Shown here: piece by piece, positions 36,701 through 48,700 of the stretch
How the letters are laid out: each line of letters starts with the position of its first letter
How positions within the stretch are numbered: position 1 is the stretch's first letter
Origin: Leguminivora glycinivorella
Taxonomy: Eukaryota > Arthropoda > Insecta > Lepidoptera > Tortricidae
DNA length: 64,000 bases
Direction of reading: 5' to 3'
Assembly: GCF_023078275.1 (NCBI RefSeq)
Contig: NC_062991.1
Location: 2,914,001-2,978,000, forward strand
Made by a program: the position numbers and the translations under genes
Notes under the pieces: generated by a model
Told to the model about the DNA's origin: nothing
What the model saw: the letters and a program-made list of their open reading frames with translations, nothing else
Databases searched by the model: none

Positions 36701-39700
36701 TTGTAAAGTAACTAACTTGTTAAGTCTTAGAGTGTTTTCACATTATCCGGTCCGATGTAGGATGTACGAGTAGAAAGAATGTCAAAGGCAAATCGAAGGT
36801 GGCGTCTTTAATACAGTGAAGTGACCGGTCTGGCTGAGTCGGTAGTGACCCTGCCTGCTAAGCCGCGGTCCTGAGTTCGAATCCCGGTAATAAGGGCATT
36901 TATTTGTGTGATGAGCACAGATACTTGTTCCTGAGTTATGGATGTTTTCTATGTATATAAGTATGTATTTATCTATATAAGTATGTATATCGTCGCTTAG
37001 CACCCATAGTACAAGCTTTGCTTAGTTTGGGGCTAAGTTGATCTGTGTGAGGTGTCCCCAATATTTATTTATTTATTTATTTAAAAAATAAGGAAGACCG
37101 TTCAAACTTTGCATAGTGACTTTTGAGGTTATAATGAACAAGATTTATTATAGGACCAATGCTGAAATCGCAACAAAAAATGCTGTTTCACACATTTCGA
37201 CCGTCATGATGCCACTCATTTCTATGGTACAGCCAACTTTTTTTCGCAATTTGCCATTGGTCCAATAATAAAAGTTGTTCATTATGACCTCAAAAGTTAC
37301 TACACAAAGATTGAACGGTAATTTTTATTTCACTCTGTATAGGTATAGAATATCGGTCCTACATCCGATATTGGATCGGATAATGTGAAAAAGTACTTCT
37401 TTAATAATTGATACCTACCTAGACGATTGATCTAGCCTATTGAGGCTGATAGACCCGGGATCGAATCCCAGTAAGAGCATTTATTGTAACTGAAAGTTTA
37501 AACCAAACGAAAGTCATCAAGTCAACAATTAGGACAAAATACGTCTATTTTCTATTACGAAATTCCGTATGCATCTAAATTATGGAAATAGCATGCACTC
37601 AAACTCCCACAAACCATTTCTACTTTATTTGCATAGCGCTACCTTTGCCACTTACCAAACTATTTGGAACTTTACCCCACCTGCAATTCATTTTTGCAGT
37701 GTACACTCGCAAACAAATGGGCTATTACTAGACTCATATCGAATTTAGCACAATAAATGATTTTCTTCTGTAGTATTTGGTTTAAAAAACCAATATTCAA
37801 TTCAATAAATGCTACGGAAGCCACGCCGGACTTCGCAAATATTTCCATGCTTTTCCTTTTGTACACACGTCTTGGGGTGACGTCCAGCGCCATCTACCGA
37901 CAGACTATTACATCTTGTAACGGCACTGGAGTCTCAAGTTATATTGAGAATTCACCAGTAACAATGTGCTAACCCATACTAAATTAATTTTTATTAAGCA
38001 GAAACGTCTGCTAACGATTCTAAACATTTTTATATTAAAGGAAAAAATGGAAAAATTTACGCTTCCGGCGGGACTTGAACCCGCATCCTTTTTGCAATCC
38101 GTGCAATGCTCTTACCAATTGAGCTACGGAAGCCACACCGGACTTCGCAAATCTTTCCATGCCTCTCCTTTTGTACACACGTCTTGGGGTGACGTCTAGC
38201 GCCATCTGCCGACAGACTATTACATCTTGTAACGGCACTGGAGTCTCAAGTTATATTGAGAATTCACCAGTAACAATGTGCTAACCCATACTAAATTAAT
38301 TTTTATTAAGCAGAAACGTCTGCTGACGATTCTAAACATTTTTATATACGTCACCCGACGTCACCCCAAGACGTGTGTACAAAAGGAAAGGCATGGAAAG
38401 ATTTGCGAAGTCCGGCGTGGCTTCCGTAGCTCAATTGGTAAGAGCATTGCACGGATTGCAAAAAGGATGCGGGTTCAAGTCCCGCCGGAAGCGTAAATTT
38501 TTCAATTTTTTCCTTTAATATAAAAATGTTTAGAATCGTTAGCAGACGTTTCTGCTTAATAAAAACCGGCCAAGTGCGAGTCGGACTCGCGCACCGAGGG
38601 TTCCGTACAAACCTGCAAGGTTTACAAAGTTCGTTCATTACGACAATCGAGTCATTTAGATCTAAGTATTTGATATGAATTTCAACTTGATATATTAGCT
38701 CTACGCGTTCATGAGGAAAAAAGTAATAAGTTTATATTTATTAAAAAATATATATTTTGTAATGTAACTAAAAATTTAAGGTTTTCGGAATTTTTCCTTT
38801 ATGTGTGCTATAAAACGTTGCTTCATGCCAAATTTCAAGATTCTAGGTCGACTGGAAGTACCCTTTAGGTTTTGATTCCCTTGCGAGTACTTGCGAGTTT
38901 CAAAATATGCAGCTTAAATTGCTGTTTCTTTTGATTGCGTTGACATAGAAGTTTGATTTTGTTACAGCTTAAAGGTATTATAGACCTGAATATTTGGTAT
39001 GAATTTCAATTTAATACCTCTACGCGTTTATGAGGAAATGGGTAGTAAGGTTAAAATTATTAAAAAAAAATATATTATGTGATGTAACTAAAAATTTATG
39101 GTTTTCGTAATTTTTCCTTTATCTATGCTATAAGACGTTGCTTCGTACCAAATTTCAAGATTCTGAGTTCACGGGAAGCACCCTGTAGGTTTTGATTCCC
39201 TTGCAAGTGTCGAAAATTTACGGCATAAACGGCTGTATCTTTTGATTGCGTTGGCTTAGAAGTTTGATTTTTTCACAGCTTCAAGGGACAGTAGACCTGA
39301 GTAATTGATATAAATTTCAGCTTCATACCTCCACGCGTTCCTGAGAAAAAGGGTCTTGACAGACGGACGGACGGACAGACGGACAACAAAGTGATCCTAT
39401 AAGGGTTCCGTTTTTTCCTTTTGAGGTACGGAACCCTAAAAATTAATTTACGTATTTTCGATTTAAAATCTGTGTAATTTTTTATCTATTTTGGCCACTT
39501 TAAAACGCTGCGCGCTGTCAGCGATGTAGTGACGTCATAAAATACAAACCTTTTAACTTTATGTCGAAACAATCACTGACATTATGCCTCATACTTGAAT
39601 ATCAGAAAATGTTGTTTTCGAGTCGAATGACGTCATAGACAGATAATTCAACAGATTAACATGGCTGATGTTGTTTTCGCCTGATTACGTAAAATTATAC

Positions 39701-42700
39701 TTTGAAATATTTTTTGCTGTTAATCAAATGTCGCTAAATGACAATAATGCTGTTTCAGATAATGGTCATCGACGAGAACGAGGCTCGGCTGCGCGTGCGC
39801 TTCCCTCTCAACTGCGAGAAGAGACGGAACTACAAGTTCGACATCGCTGCCGTGGGTTGTGACGGCTCCTATTCCAACACGTAAGTCTTCCCACCTTCTT
39901 TTTAGAGTAAGGCGGGCTTAACGGCCCGGCCACGATATTGCTTTAGAGACGCATGTCCTGAGGTGCGGAACGAACGTCCGCGCCACGCCGCCTGAATGTA
40001 ATTCAAAAACCGGCCAAGAGCGTGTCGGGCCACGCTCAGTGTAGGGTTCCGTAGTTTTCCGTATTTTTCTCAAAAACTACTGAACCAATTTCAGCTTTCT
40101 AGTGCTAACGGTTACTGAGATTATCCGCGGACGGACGGACGGACGGACGGACGGACGGACGGACGGACGGACGGACGGACGGACGGACGGACGGACGGAC
40201 GGACGGACAGACAGACATGGCGAAACTATAAGGGTTCCTAGTTGACTACGGAACCCTAAAAACGTCTTCTCAGTACATTTTGTATAGGAAGGACGTAAGA
40301 CGCGCCCCCAGGCGGCGCGGCGCGCGCCACGCCACCGCCACGCCGCCTGGGGGCGCGTCTTACGTCCTTCCTATACAAAATGTACTGAGGAGACGTTTTT
40401 TGAATTACATTCAGGCGGCGTGGCGCGGACGTCCGTTGCGCGCCCCGAGACACGCGACGCTTAAGTGGGAACGCTGCCTAAGCGCGACAGCGGTGAGCGG
40501 TGGCCATACATTGGAGTGAGACACAGCGATGAGACTTTTCATTCGCACGTATGGCTGCCGCTCACCGCTGTCGCGCTTAGACCAATGTCGTGGCCGGGCC
40601 GTAAGGAATGCCGCGGGGCGCGTGCGTCCATCGTATGCAGCGTCGACTCAGAATATTTGCATGAGCTTCAAATTGTTTGAAATGCACGCTTCACGCCCAA
40701 TATGAGCATGCACTCAGGCCTTGAACGTACACATTACATACATACATACAATCACGCCTGTATCCCATAAAGGGGTAGGCAGAGCACATGAAACCACTAA
40801 AGCTTCAGTGCCACTCTTGGCAAATAAGGGGCTAAAAGAAAACGAAACTGTGGCATTGCAGTGACAGGTTGCCAGTCTCTCGCCTACACCACAATTTAAC
40901 CCATATCCCATAGTCGCCTTCTACGACACCCACGGGAAGAAAGAGGGGTGGTGAAATTCTTAACCCGTCACCACACAGGCTTACACATTATTCTTTATTT
41001 ATTTCTTAAATTAACATTAACAGCATAGCTAACATGCCAATCGTACATTTGTGGACATACATACATATAATCACGCCTGTATCCCATATAGGGCCCTTAG
41101 TGTCCGATCGTCGGTTTTCCTGGCTTTTGAGTATAACAATTGGCAAATACATCCCAAATAGGAAAAGTGTCCCTTCTGTAATAGACAGCCACATTTACAA
41201 ATAATTTCTATGTTCCAGGGTCCCCGTCCACATAACTGTCACAGACGTCAACGAGTTCGCACCCGTCTTCCCCCAGACGGCGTACGTCAAGTCTGTAGAC
41301 GAAGGAAAGATCTATGACGAGATAGTCCGCGTGGAAGCAACCGATCGGGACTGCACGCCGAGATATGGCGATGTGTGCAAGTACGAGATCTTGACGGATC
41401 GAAGCCAGCCCTTCGCTATCGATACCTACGGTAGGTAATCAAGACATAAATTTAATCAAGACAGACATCTTGATAAGAACTGCCTTGCCAGTCAACTTGA
41501 TCAATCATCGGCGTAACCAAATCCCACAGACTTCGCTGGTCCGGTTACCTACTGACAATGGGAGAGGATCGGGCTGCCAAGAGGGCATATCTGGGAAGAC
41601 CAGTTGGTCTTCCCAGTGGTGGCCGCCTGGCGGGTCGGCCCAGATACCGCTGGGGAGACAGTGTGATGGCGGATCTGTGTCAGCTACAAGCCGATAATTG
41701 GCAGGAAGCTGCGCAGGATCGAGAAAAGTGTCACAGAGCCATACTAGTTAGTTAGTTTGCCAGTCAACTACAAGCTACCACAAGTTCCAAAAGCGTCAGT
41801 CTAGTACAATTTACAATTTTATGGCTGTTTTTCGTTCCAACTTTTACGCAACTTCGTATCGACGACATTTTCTATAGCGCTGATTCAATGCCGATGCTCA
41901 AAATAAGCTAGTCTAGGGACCTTAGGGTAGCTCTAAAAAACTAATATTCCCATTAAAAGACAAATATAGTGCTCTCAAAAGGGAGTTCTCTTTATTTTTT
42001 TAAGTACCAAATCAAGTAAGTAGTTGGTAAACCAAGAACAAACGCGCCTCTCGCTCGTTTTTGCAGAACATGCAAGTTGTGGAATGAGCTACCTTCTGAG
42101 GTGTTCCCCTTACGCTATGACATTGGGTTCTTCAAGAAGCAGGTATTTAGGGTTCTCAAAGACGCATAAGTGACTCACCTGATGTTGCTTATGTCCAGGG
42201 GCGGCGTTGACTGCTTCCCATCAGGCGGCTCGCCTGCTCGTTTGCTGCCTATTTCATAAAAATAGTTGTTCTGAATGTCGGTTAATACAACCTTTATGTC
42301 TCCTTCCAGGTGTGATTCGCAACACGGAACCCCTGGATTACGAGAAGTCCACAACCACATCTTATCCGTCGTCGCTTACGACTGTGGGATGATGCAGTCA
42401 GCTCCAGTAATGGTCACCATTAAAGTCAACAAGCCGTGCCGTGCTGGTTGGAAAGGTAAGATCAACCATCCATCCAACCGTCTTTGCAATGTCCATAATC
42501 TCATTCTTTATCCATCATACTCGCACCAACCAGAATGGTTGAGACCAGTAGTCTTTTCACGTGCTGTTAAGTGTCGATTTAAATGGAAAGTGTAAATACA
42601 AAACGCACGCACGCAAACGCAAACGCAATACGAACGCTGCCCTGGAGTTACCAGGATCCAAGCTGCCGTGACTCTTCAGGCTTCAAGAGCTGGGTCTGGT

Positions 42701-45700
42701 TGCCATCTGGATACTTATGCTATCCATTCGCAAAGGACAATCTGTGTTAAGAACCTGACACTTGAGGAAAATTACATGTGTCCCTTGATATCTTCTAAAC
42801 TTAATAAAGCACACACGTGCTTTATTAAGTTTAGAAGATATCAAGGGACACATGTAATTTTGAAAAAAAAAATCCCAACAAGTAACATCAAACTTTCACT
42901 TAATTCGCTCTCTGTCTGAGTCATCAACCTATATATTCAAATAGGACGATTGAAACTCAGAATGAGTTTGTTTTATTATCTTCACCAGGTGTGGCAGAAC
43001 GCGTGGACTACGCCCCCGGCACGGGACCCCTCGCCCTGTTCCCGGCCGCCCGCCTCGAGGCCTGCTCCTCGGACGAACGCTGCCCTGGAGTGACCAGGAT
43101 CCAAGCTGCTGTGACTCTTCAGGCTTCAAGAGCTGGGTCTGGTTGCGATCGGGATACTTATGCCATACATTCGCAAAGGACTATTTGTGGTAAGTCTTAC
43201 CCTGTCACTTTTCAAACCTATTCTTGTTTCCTTAGCATTGAGGTCTGCTCCTCATACGAACGCTGCCCTGGAGTTACCAGGATCCAAGCTGCCGTGACTC
43301 TTCAGGCTTCAAGAGCTGGGTCTGGTTGCCATCTGGATACTTATGCTATCCATTCGCAAAGGACAATCTGTGTTAAGAACCTGACACTTGAGGACCTTTA
43401 GCTTGTTCTCTCGACAACCTCAAGACCTGCTTAGGAGAGCGTTACCCCGGCGTCACCAGAATCCAAGCTGTAACCCTGCAGACCCCTAGAGCCAGATCTG
43501 GTGACTCGTCAGGCTTCTAGATCTGAGTCCGGTTGCGATGGGGACACTGTTCCAAGGCCAGGAACCTTAATCACAGGTACCCGACTTGTTGTTACCTTCT
43601 TTGGGCGTGGTATGCTTATGCAGTTTAGCACTATAGCCTTCAACCATTATCAGCGTCAGCTCTAAAAAACAACTTTAATGATTCTAATGAATGTTAATTT
43701 TTACTTTCAGGTTTGGACCCGCAGACGGTAGACCTTCTACCCAGTCCGGGCGCTGGCAACGAATGGGCGAAGGCTCTCAAACCTGATTCAGGTACTTATT
43801 TAATAATCATCACTTTTTTGATAGTCCAGTTATCACATCGTTATGGAGCTTTTTTACAGTGTTTCATAAGTAATGCCATGAATGGAGTAAGTGGACTGTT
43901 GAACTAGGATCTCCAAACTTTTTGTCTCGATGCAGGCCTTCGATTCGTGGTATCATGAAACCTCATGAATCGTGAACATCAGCTGCAGCTAAAAATAACT
44001 TGTTTGTAAAAGTGTTTGGTGGCTATAAAATACTTATAAAACCATTGTCTGTCATTCCAGGTCGTGACGGCGAGCAGATGTTCGAATTCGACGGCTCAAC
44101 GACAGCCGCAGCGGTGCCAGCTAGCGTGCTCCCGTCTTCTTTAGCCGGCAGTTTCTCCATCTCCACATGGATGCGACATGCACCGCCGCCGGACCATGAT
44201 AAACATAGGAAGGAGCATGTGCTGTGTCTCGCTGATGACCACAGTAAGTCATCATCATCATATCAGCCGAAAGACGTCCACTGCTGGACATAGGCCTCCC
44301 CCAAAGATTGCCACAATGACCTGTCCTGCGCCACCCGCATCCAGCGGACTCCTGCGACTTTTACCAGGTCATCAGTCCACCTTGTGGGAAACCTACTCAC
44401 GCTTCGCATTCCGGTACATGGTCGCCACTCGAGAACCTTTCCGCCCCAACCGCCATCGGTTCTACGTGCAATGTGCCCCGCCCACTGCCACTTAAGTTTA
44501 ATGATTCGGAGGGCTATGTCGGTTACTTTGGTCCTGTTACGGATGGTCTCATTTCTGATTCGATAGCCCTCTCCATTGCCCTTTGGGTGACCTTGAGCCT
44601 AAGAGCTTGAGTAAGTCATGGTGTTCTTTAAACCCTGAGAAAAGTTATATGTAGCCGACCAGTCGGGTCAGCTTATCCCGTTGTCGGATGTCCAGACTGT
44701 CAACAAGTCAACATCTCTTGATGATTCTTTGTAGAAAGGTGAAAAACATGTTGCCAGCAAGCTACGGTGACTGTTTACCATCTCATGGACTTCCTTGCAT
44801 GCCACCGACGTGGTATAACGATTGACATCAACTATCCGAATGGGTTCTACACCGCTCACGTCAAGAAACATTTTTGAAGGTCAAAGGATTCATGCCAAAA
44901 TCATTTTTATTACAGAAATGAACCGCCACCACTACGCCCTGTTCGTTCGCAATTGCCGCCTGATCCTGCTGCTGAGGAGAGATTTCGGAGACGGAGACCT
45001 CAACATCTTCAGACCGGCTGAGTGGCGCTGGAAGATCCCTGAGGTACTATCAGCTTTTATTTTAAACTAGCTTTTGACAGCGACTTCGAAAATTACGAAA
45101 TGCGTCATACAAACTTCAAGCCGCCATTTTAGGAAAGTGGGGCCAGTCATTTAACTCTGTCTTTAATCTTGCAAAAACTTAATAAGATTTGTGGATGAGG
45201 ACGTGAACAATACATTTTTGTATGGTATAAGAGGCAATTAAGAGCTCAATCAAGCCCTGTGAAGTATATGCCAGCAAACACCCACTGACTAAGAAATCGT
45301 GACACGAAAATAGAGATGGATTGGACACACTGTTCGGAGAGGGGAAAGAAATAACGCAAGCATTGCTTTTGGCTGGAAACCGCAAAATGCAAGCCGTGGC
45401 TCCGGGCTCCAGGTCCGCTCATGGAAGCGGTCCGTCGAAAATGAGCTACGAGCGACTGGTTTGAGCTGGAGCGAGGCCACGAGAGTCGCTGAAGATAGGA
45501 AGACGTGGCGCGAGCTGGTGAAGGCCCTTTGCACCTTTGGGGTGCCTTAGGACTGCAACAACAACAACATAAGAGGGAAACAAACAGATTAATCGCCTGA
45601 TGGTAAACGCTAAACGATTACATAAACGTACTTAGATACAATGATATTACGGTATTTTGTTAAAACAAAGAGGTCGTCGTATCAGTCCCCAAAAAGTGAA

Positions 45701-48700
45701 AGATCACAAAAAAATATCAAAGCGGGAAGTTTTTGGAAAAACGCTAACTTGATTTTTTATTATTTGACAGGTGTGCGACAACGAATGGCATCACTACGCT
45801 GTCAACGTTCGCTTCCCGAATGTAGAACTCTTCGTGGACGGAGAACCCTATCGAGCTCTTGATGGGAAGGGGCCTGAAGTCATTGACGATTGGCCACTGC
45901 ACCCGGCCCATGGAGTCAATACCACGCTGGTTGTTGGAGCCTGTTGGCAAGGTATGTTCGATTCTTCGAATTTTTGAATTCGTATAAAAATCTCGCCACG
46001 CGCAAAAAACTGTAAGAGGTAGGGCATAGCGATTGATATTCCGCTATGTGTGGTAGGGCACAGCACAGCGAATATCATCTCGCTCGAATCCAGAGCAGAG
46101 CCCAACTGGGGAAGTACCTGCGCCTTACAGAAGACCGCAGCCAAATGGGTCTAGACCCAACTCATAGTGTTGTGTTCCTGTTGGTGAGTAAGGCGCCCAG
46201 ACTTCATACCGCTGCTAATTAAAACTTTTGATACTTTATCGCAGTGGAAAACCATCAACATGAACACATTCTAATGCAAAATAAAACAGACTTAGAAACC
46301 GAAGAAATAATAGATATGATAGCCGAAAAACGAATCTGTTTACCTGTATGCTGTAAATGTATATTTCTTTTGTCTTAAGTTTTTAAACAACGAATATTAA
46401 CGGAATATTAATTAATTTAAACAGGAACGGAAGGCGACATGAAGCACCACCTGCACGGCTGGCTGGCCGGGCTCGGCGTGCTCGTGCACAACGTGCAAAC
46501 ACCAGCCGCGCTCAAATGCGTCGCGCACTGCCAAGAGGGGCTCAGCTTGGCGCCTGATCTATGTAAGTGTCCACAACATAATTCGGTAGAAAGGAGTAAT
46601 AGCGCGATAGTAAAAAAACATATAGATCGTCCTCCTCAAGGACTACCTTGACCACCACCACTAAACACCGGCCGCGAGTGCGTCGCGCACTGCTAGAAGG
46701 GGCTCAACTTGGCGCCTGATCTATGTAAGTATTGTTGTAGAACCCTGTATAACAGTGATCTGTATAGCAGCAGCGTGCTAGTGTTACATAGAGGTCATCT
46801 GTGTTGAAATGTGTCGCGTGTTTCTAAGTGTCCGCAACATAATGGGATTTCTGAAAGATGTGGTCGAACGTTACTAGTTATTTCTGAAGTAGGTGGAAAC
46901 ACGGATTTTGGTGTTTTAATGCTCAACGTGCAAACTCCAGCTGTCCTTAAGTGCATCGCACACTGCCAGCAGGGTATCAGCTTGGCGTCAGCTTGGGGCA
47001 GCATCTGTGTAAGCGTCCACAACATAATTCGGTAGAAAGAACTAATAGTGCGTTAATAACGAACTTAATATAACCGCTATTTGCGTAGTGGCGGATGATA
47101 TGTGTAAGTGTCCTCAAAGTAATGATCTTGCAGAAGGATGTGGTAACTTAATATAAAAAGTTTGGTTGGTCTGGTCTCGGCGTACAGTCCCAGGAGGGGC
47201 TTTGGCGCCTGGTCTATGTAAGTGTCTACAACATAATGGTCTGGTAGAAAGAACTAATAGCGCGTTAATAAAAAAACGTACAGCAGTCAACTGGGTTAAG
47301 TGGCCCCTGAATTGATATGAGTGTAATATATAATATAATAAATATTTTTTGTGAAAGCTGCTACCACGATCCTTGATAAGTATCCGCAACGTAATGGAAT
47401 TGCAGAAAGATGCATTTGGTAATTAATTTATTCTTGCTACTGCTTCGTACTTATTACTTTACAATGTGTTTATACTTTGTTGCATATAGGAAAATACATT
47501 CTACAAAAGGCGATCTTAATGCCTTTGTATTCTTCACCAGTCAACAATCAGCGAAACAGATAAAATTAAATTTGATTTCTCTTTCCAGACTTGAAATCGG
47601 TGTCAGTGGAAGGTGACGGTGTTGCTGACGTGGAAACCTTACTGCGTCGTGTCGCCTACGGCGATGCACGAGCCTTCCCTACCCCGGGCCGCAGGAATGT
47701 ACACGTAGCCACCACTATCACGTAAGTTACACTTTTACCACACCTCGGCCACTGGCCATCAAATATATGAAAGAGGCGCGTTCCTAGCACACAGTCTAAT
47801 CTCGTGTAGGTGAACGCGTATTATGCTTGTATGAGTGAAATATCACAGGTCGACTGTTGGCGTTTTTGACAGGCGGTAACTGTGAGGTAACCGAGAGGGG
47901 TTGGGCGGCACTTCAGCGGGGAGCGGGAGTGGCCATACTGTACGATGGTACTCTTTATTATACTGTGATTTTACGTCCGTTTCTAAGTAAACACCGATGA
48001 AATTGACTTAGTATTATGAAAAAATATTTCAGAAAAACCTATTGCTGTTCATTACTGTCTTACTTTTCTGCACCAGTGTGGGATGGAGCACAATTCACGC
48101 GTATTTCGAAAACTTAAGGACCATATTATGTACAGTCGCCATCATATATAAGAGCGCTCAAGGTACTTAAAAATATCTGAACACTTTTGTAACGTCTAGG
48201 CAATATAGGCGACTGTACTGTAAAAGCTTATATGATACACGTGCAAATAGGTAATGCGCAAAAAATAAAACTTTGAAAACCGGATTATATCTCGTACAAA
48301 GAATTTAGAATACATCTTGGATGTTTTTATACGCTCAATCGGTATCGAGTTGGTCGAGTTATAATATGTGTATTGTGTATTTTTTTGCAGATGCGACAAC
48401 GGCCGCATAATCAAAGCGAAGCCCGCCGAGTCCTACATCATGGTTCTCCAGCCGCAAACGCCCAGCATCCTGATAAATGGCACCGATGACGCGGCCACAG
48501 ACTACACACACTTCCGCAAGGGGGTCCGGGTCTTCCCGGAGCTCAGCGTGAGGGTTATTGCAGCGCAACACGGCGCTGTCAAAGGTAATACTTTGGCTAC
48601 ACAATACATTGAAAATAATGTGACGGACAGACTGACAGACGGACAGAGTCGCACCATAAGGGTTCCTTTTGTACCTGTTTGGTAGGTGTGGAACTCTAAA

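Larger units (their letters stand above)
36732..37395. mobile_element. MITE of the 16259 family, split by a SINE and another MITE
   Basis: 'gttttcacattatccggtcc' at the left and 'ggatcggataatgtgaaaaa' at the right are its ends. 36821-37345 between them is foreign. Confidence 0.75.
37811..38571. repeat. tRNA-like repeat cluster, direct and inverted units
   Basis: A unit of about 312 bp starting at the tRNA-like sequence repeats directly (37811 and 38123), and a third copy is inverted (38350-38571). Spacer words 'cggacttcgcaaat', 'gtacacacgtcttggggtga' and 'attaagcagaaacgtctgct' recur. Two units carry full 73-nt tRNA-like sequences; the first keeps only its first 11 nt. Confidence 0.8.

Noticed and set aside
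37811..38571. CRISPR array
   Set aside because: The spaced repeats are long, partly inverted units with tRNA-like cores, in a eukaryotic genome.
40256..40519. Arg/Pro-rich ORFs on both strands
   Set aside because: Products of the GC-rich palindrome of the foldback element.
45848..46144. 98-codon minus-strand ORF
   Set aside because: It is the antisense shadow of calsyntenin exon 9 plus repeat B.
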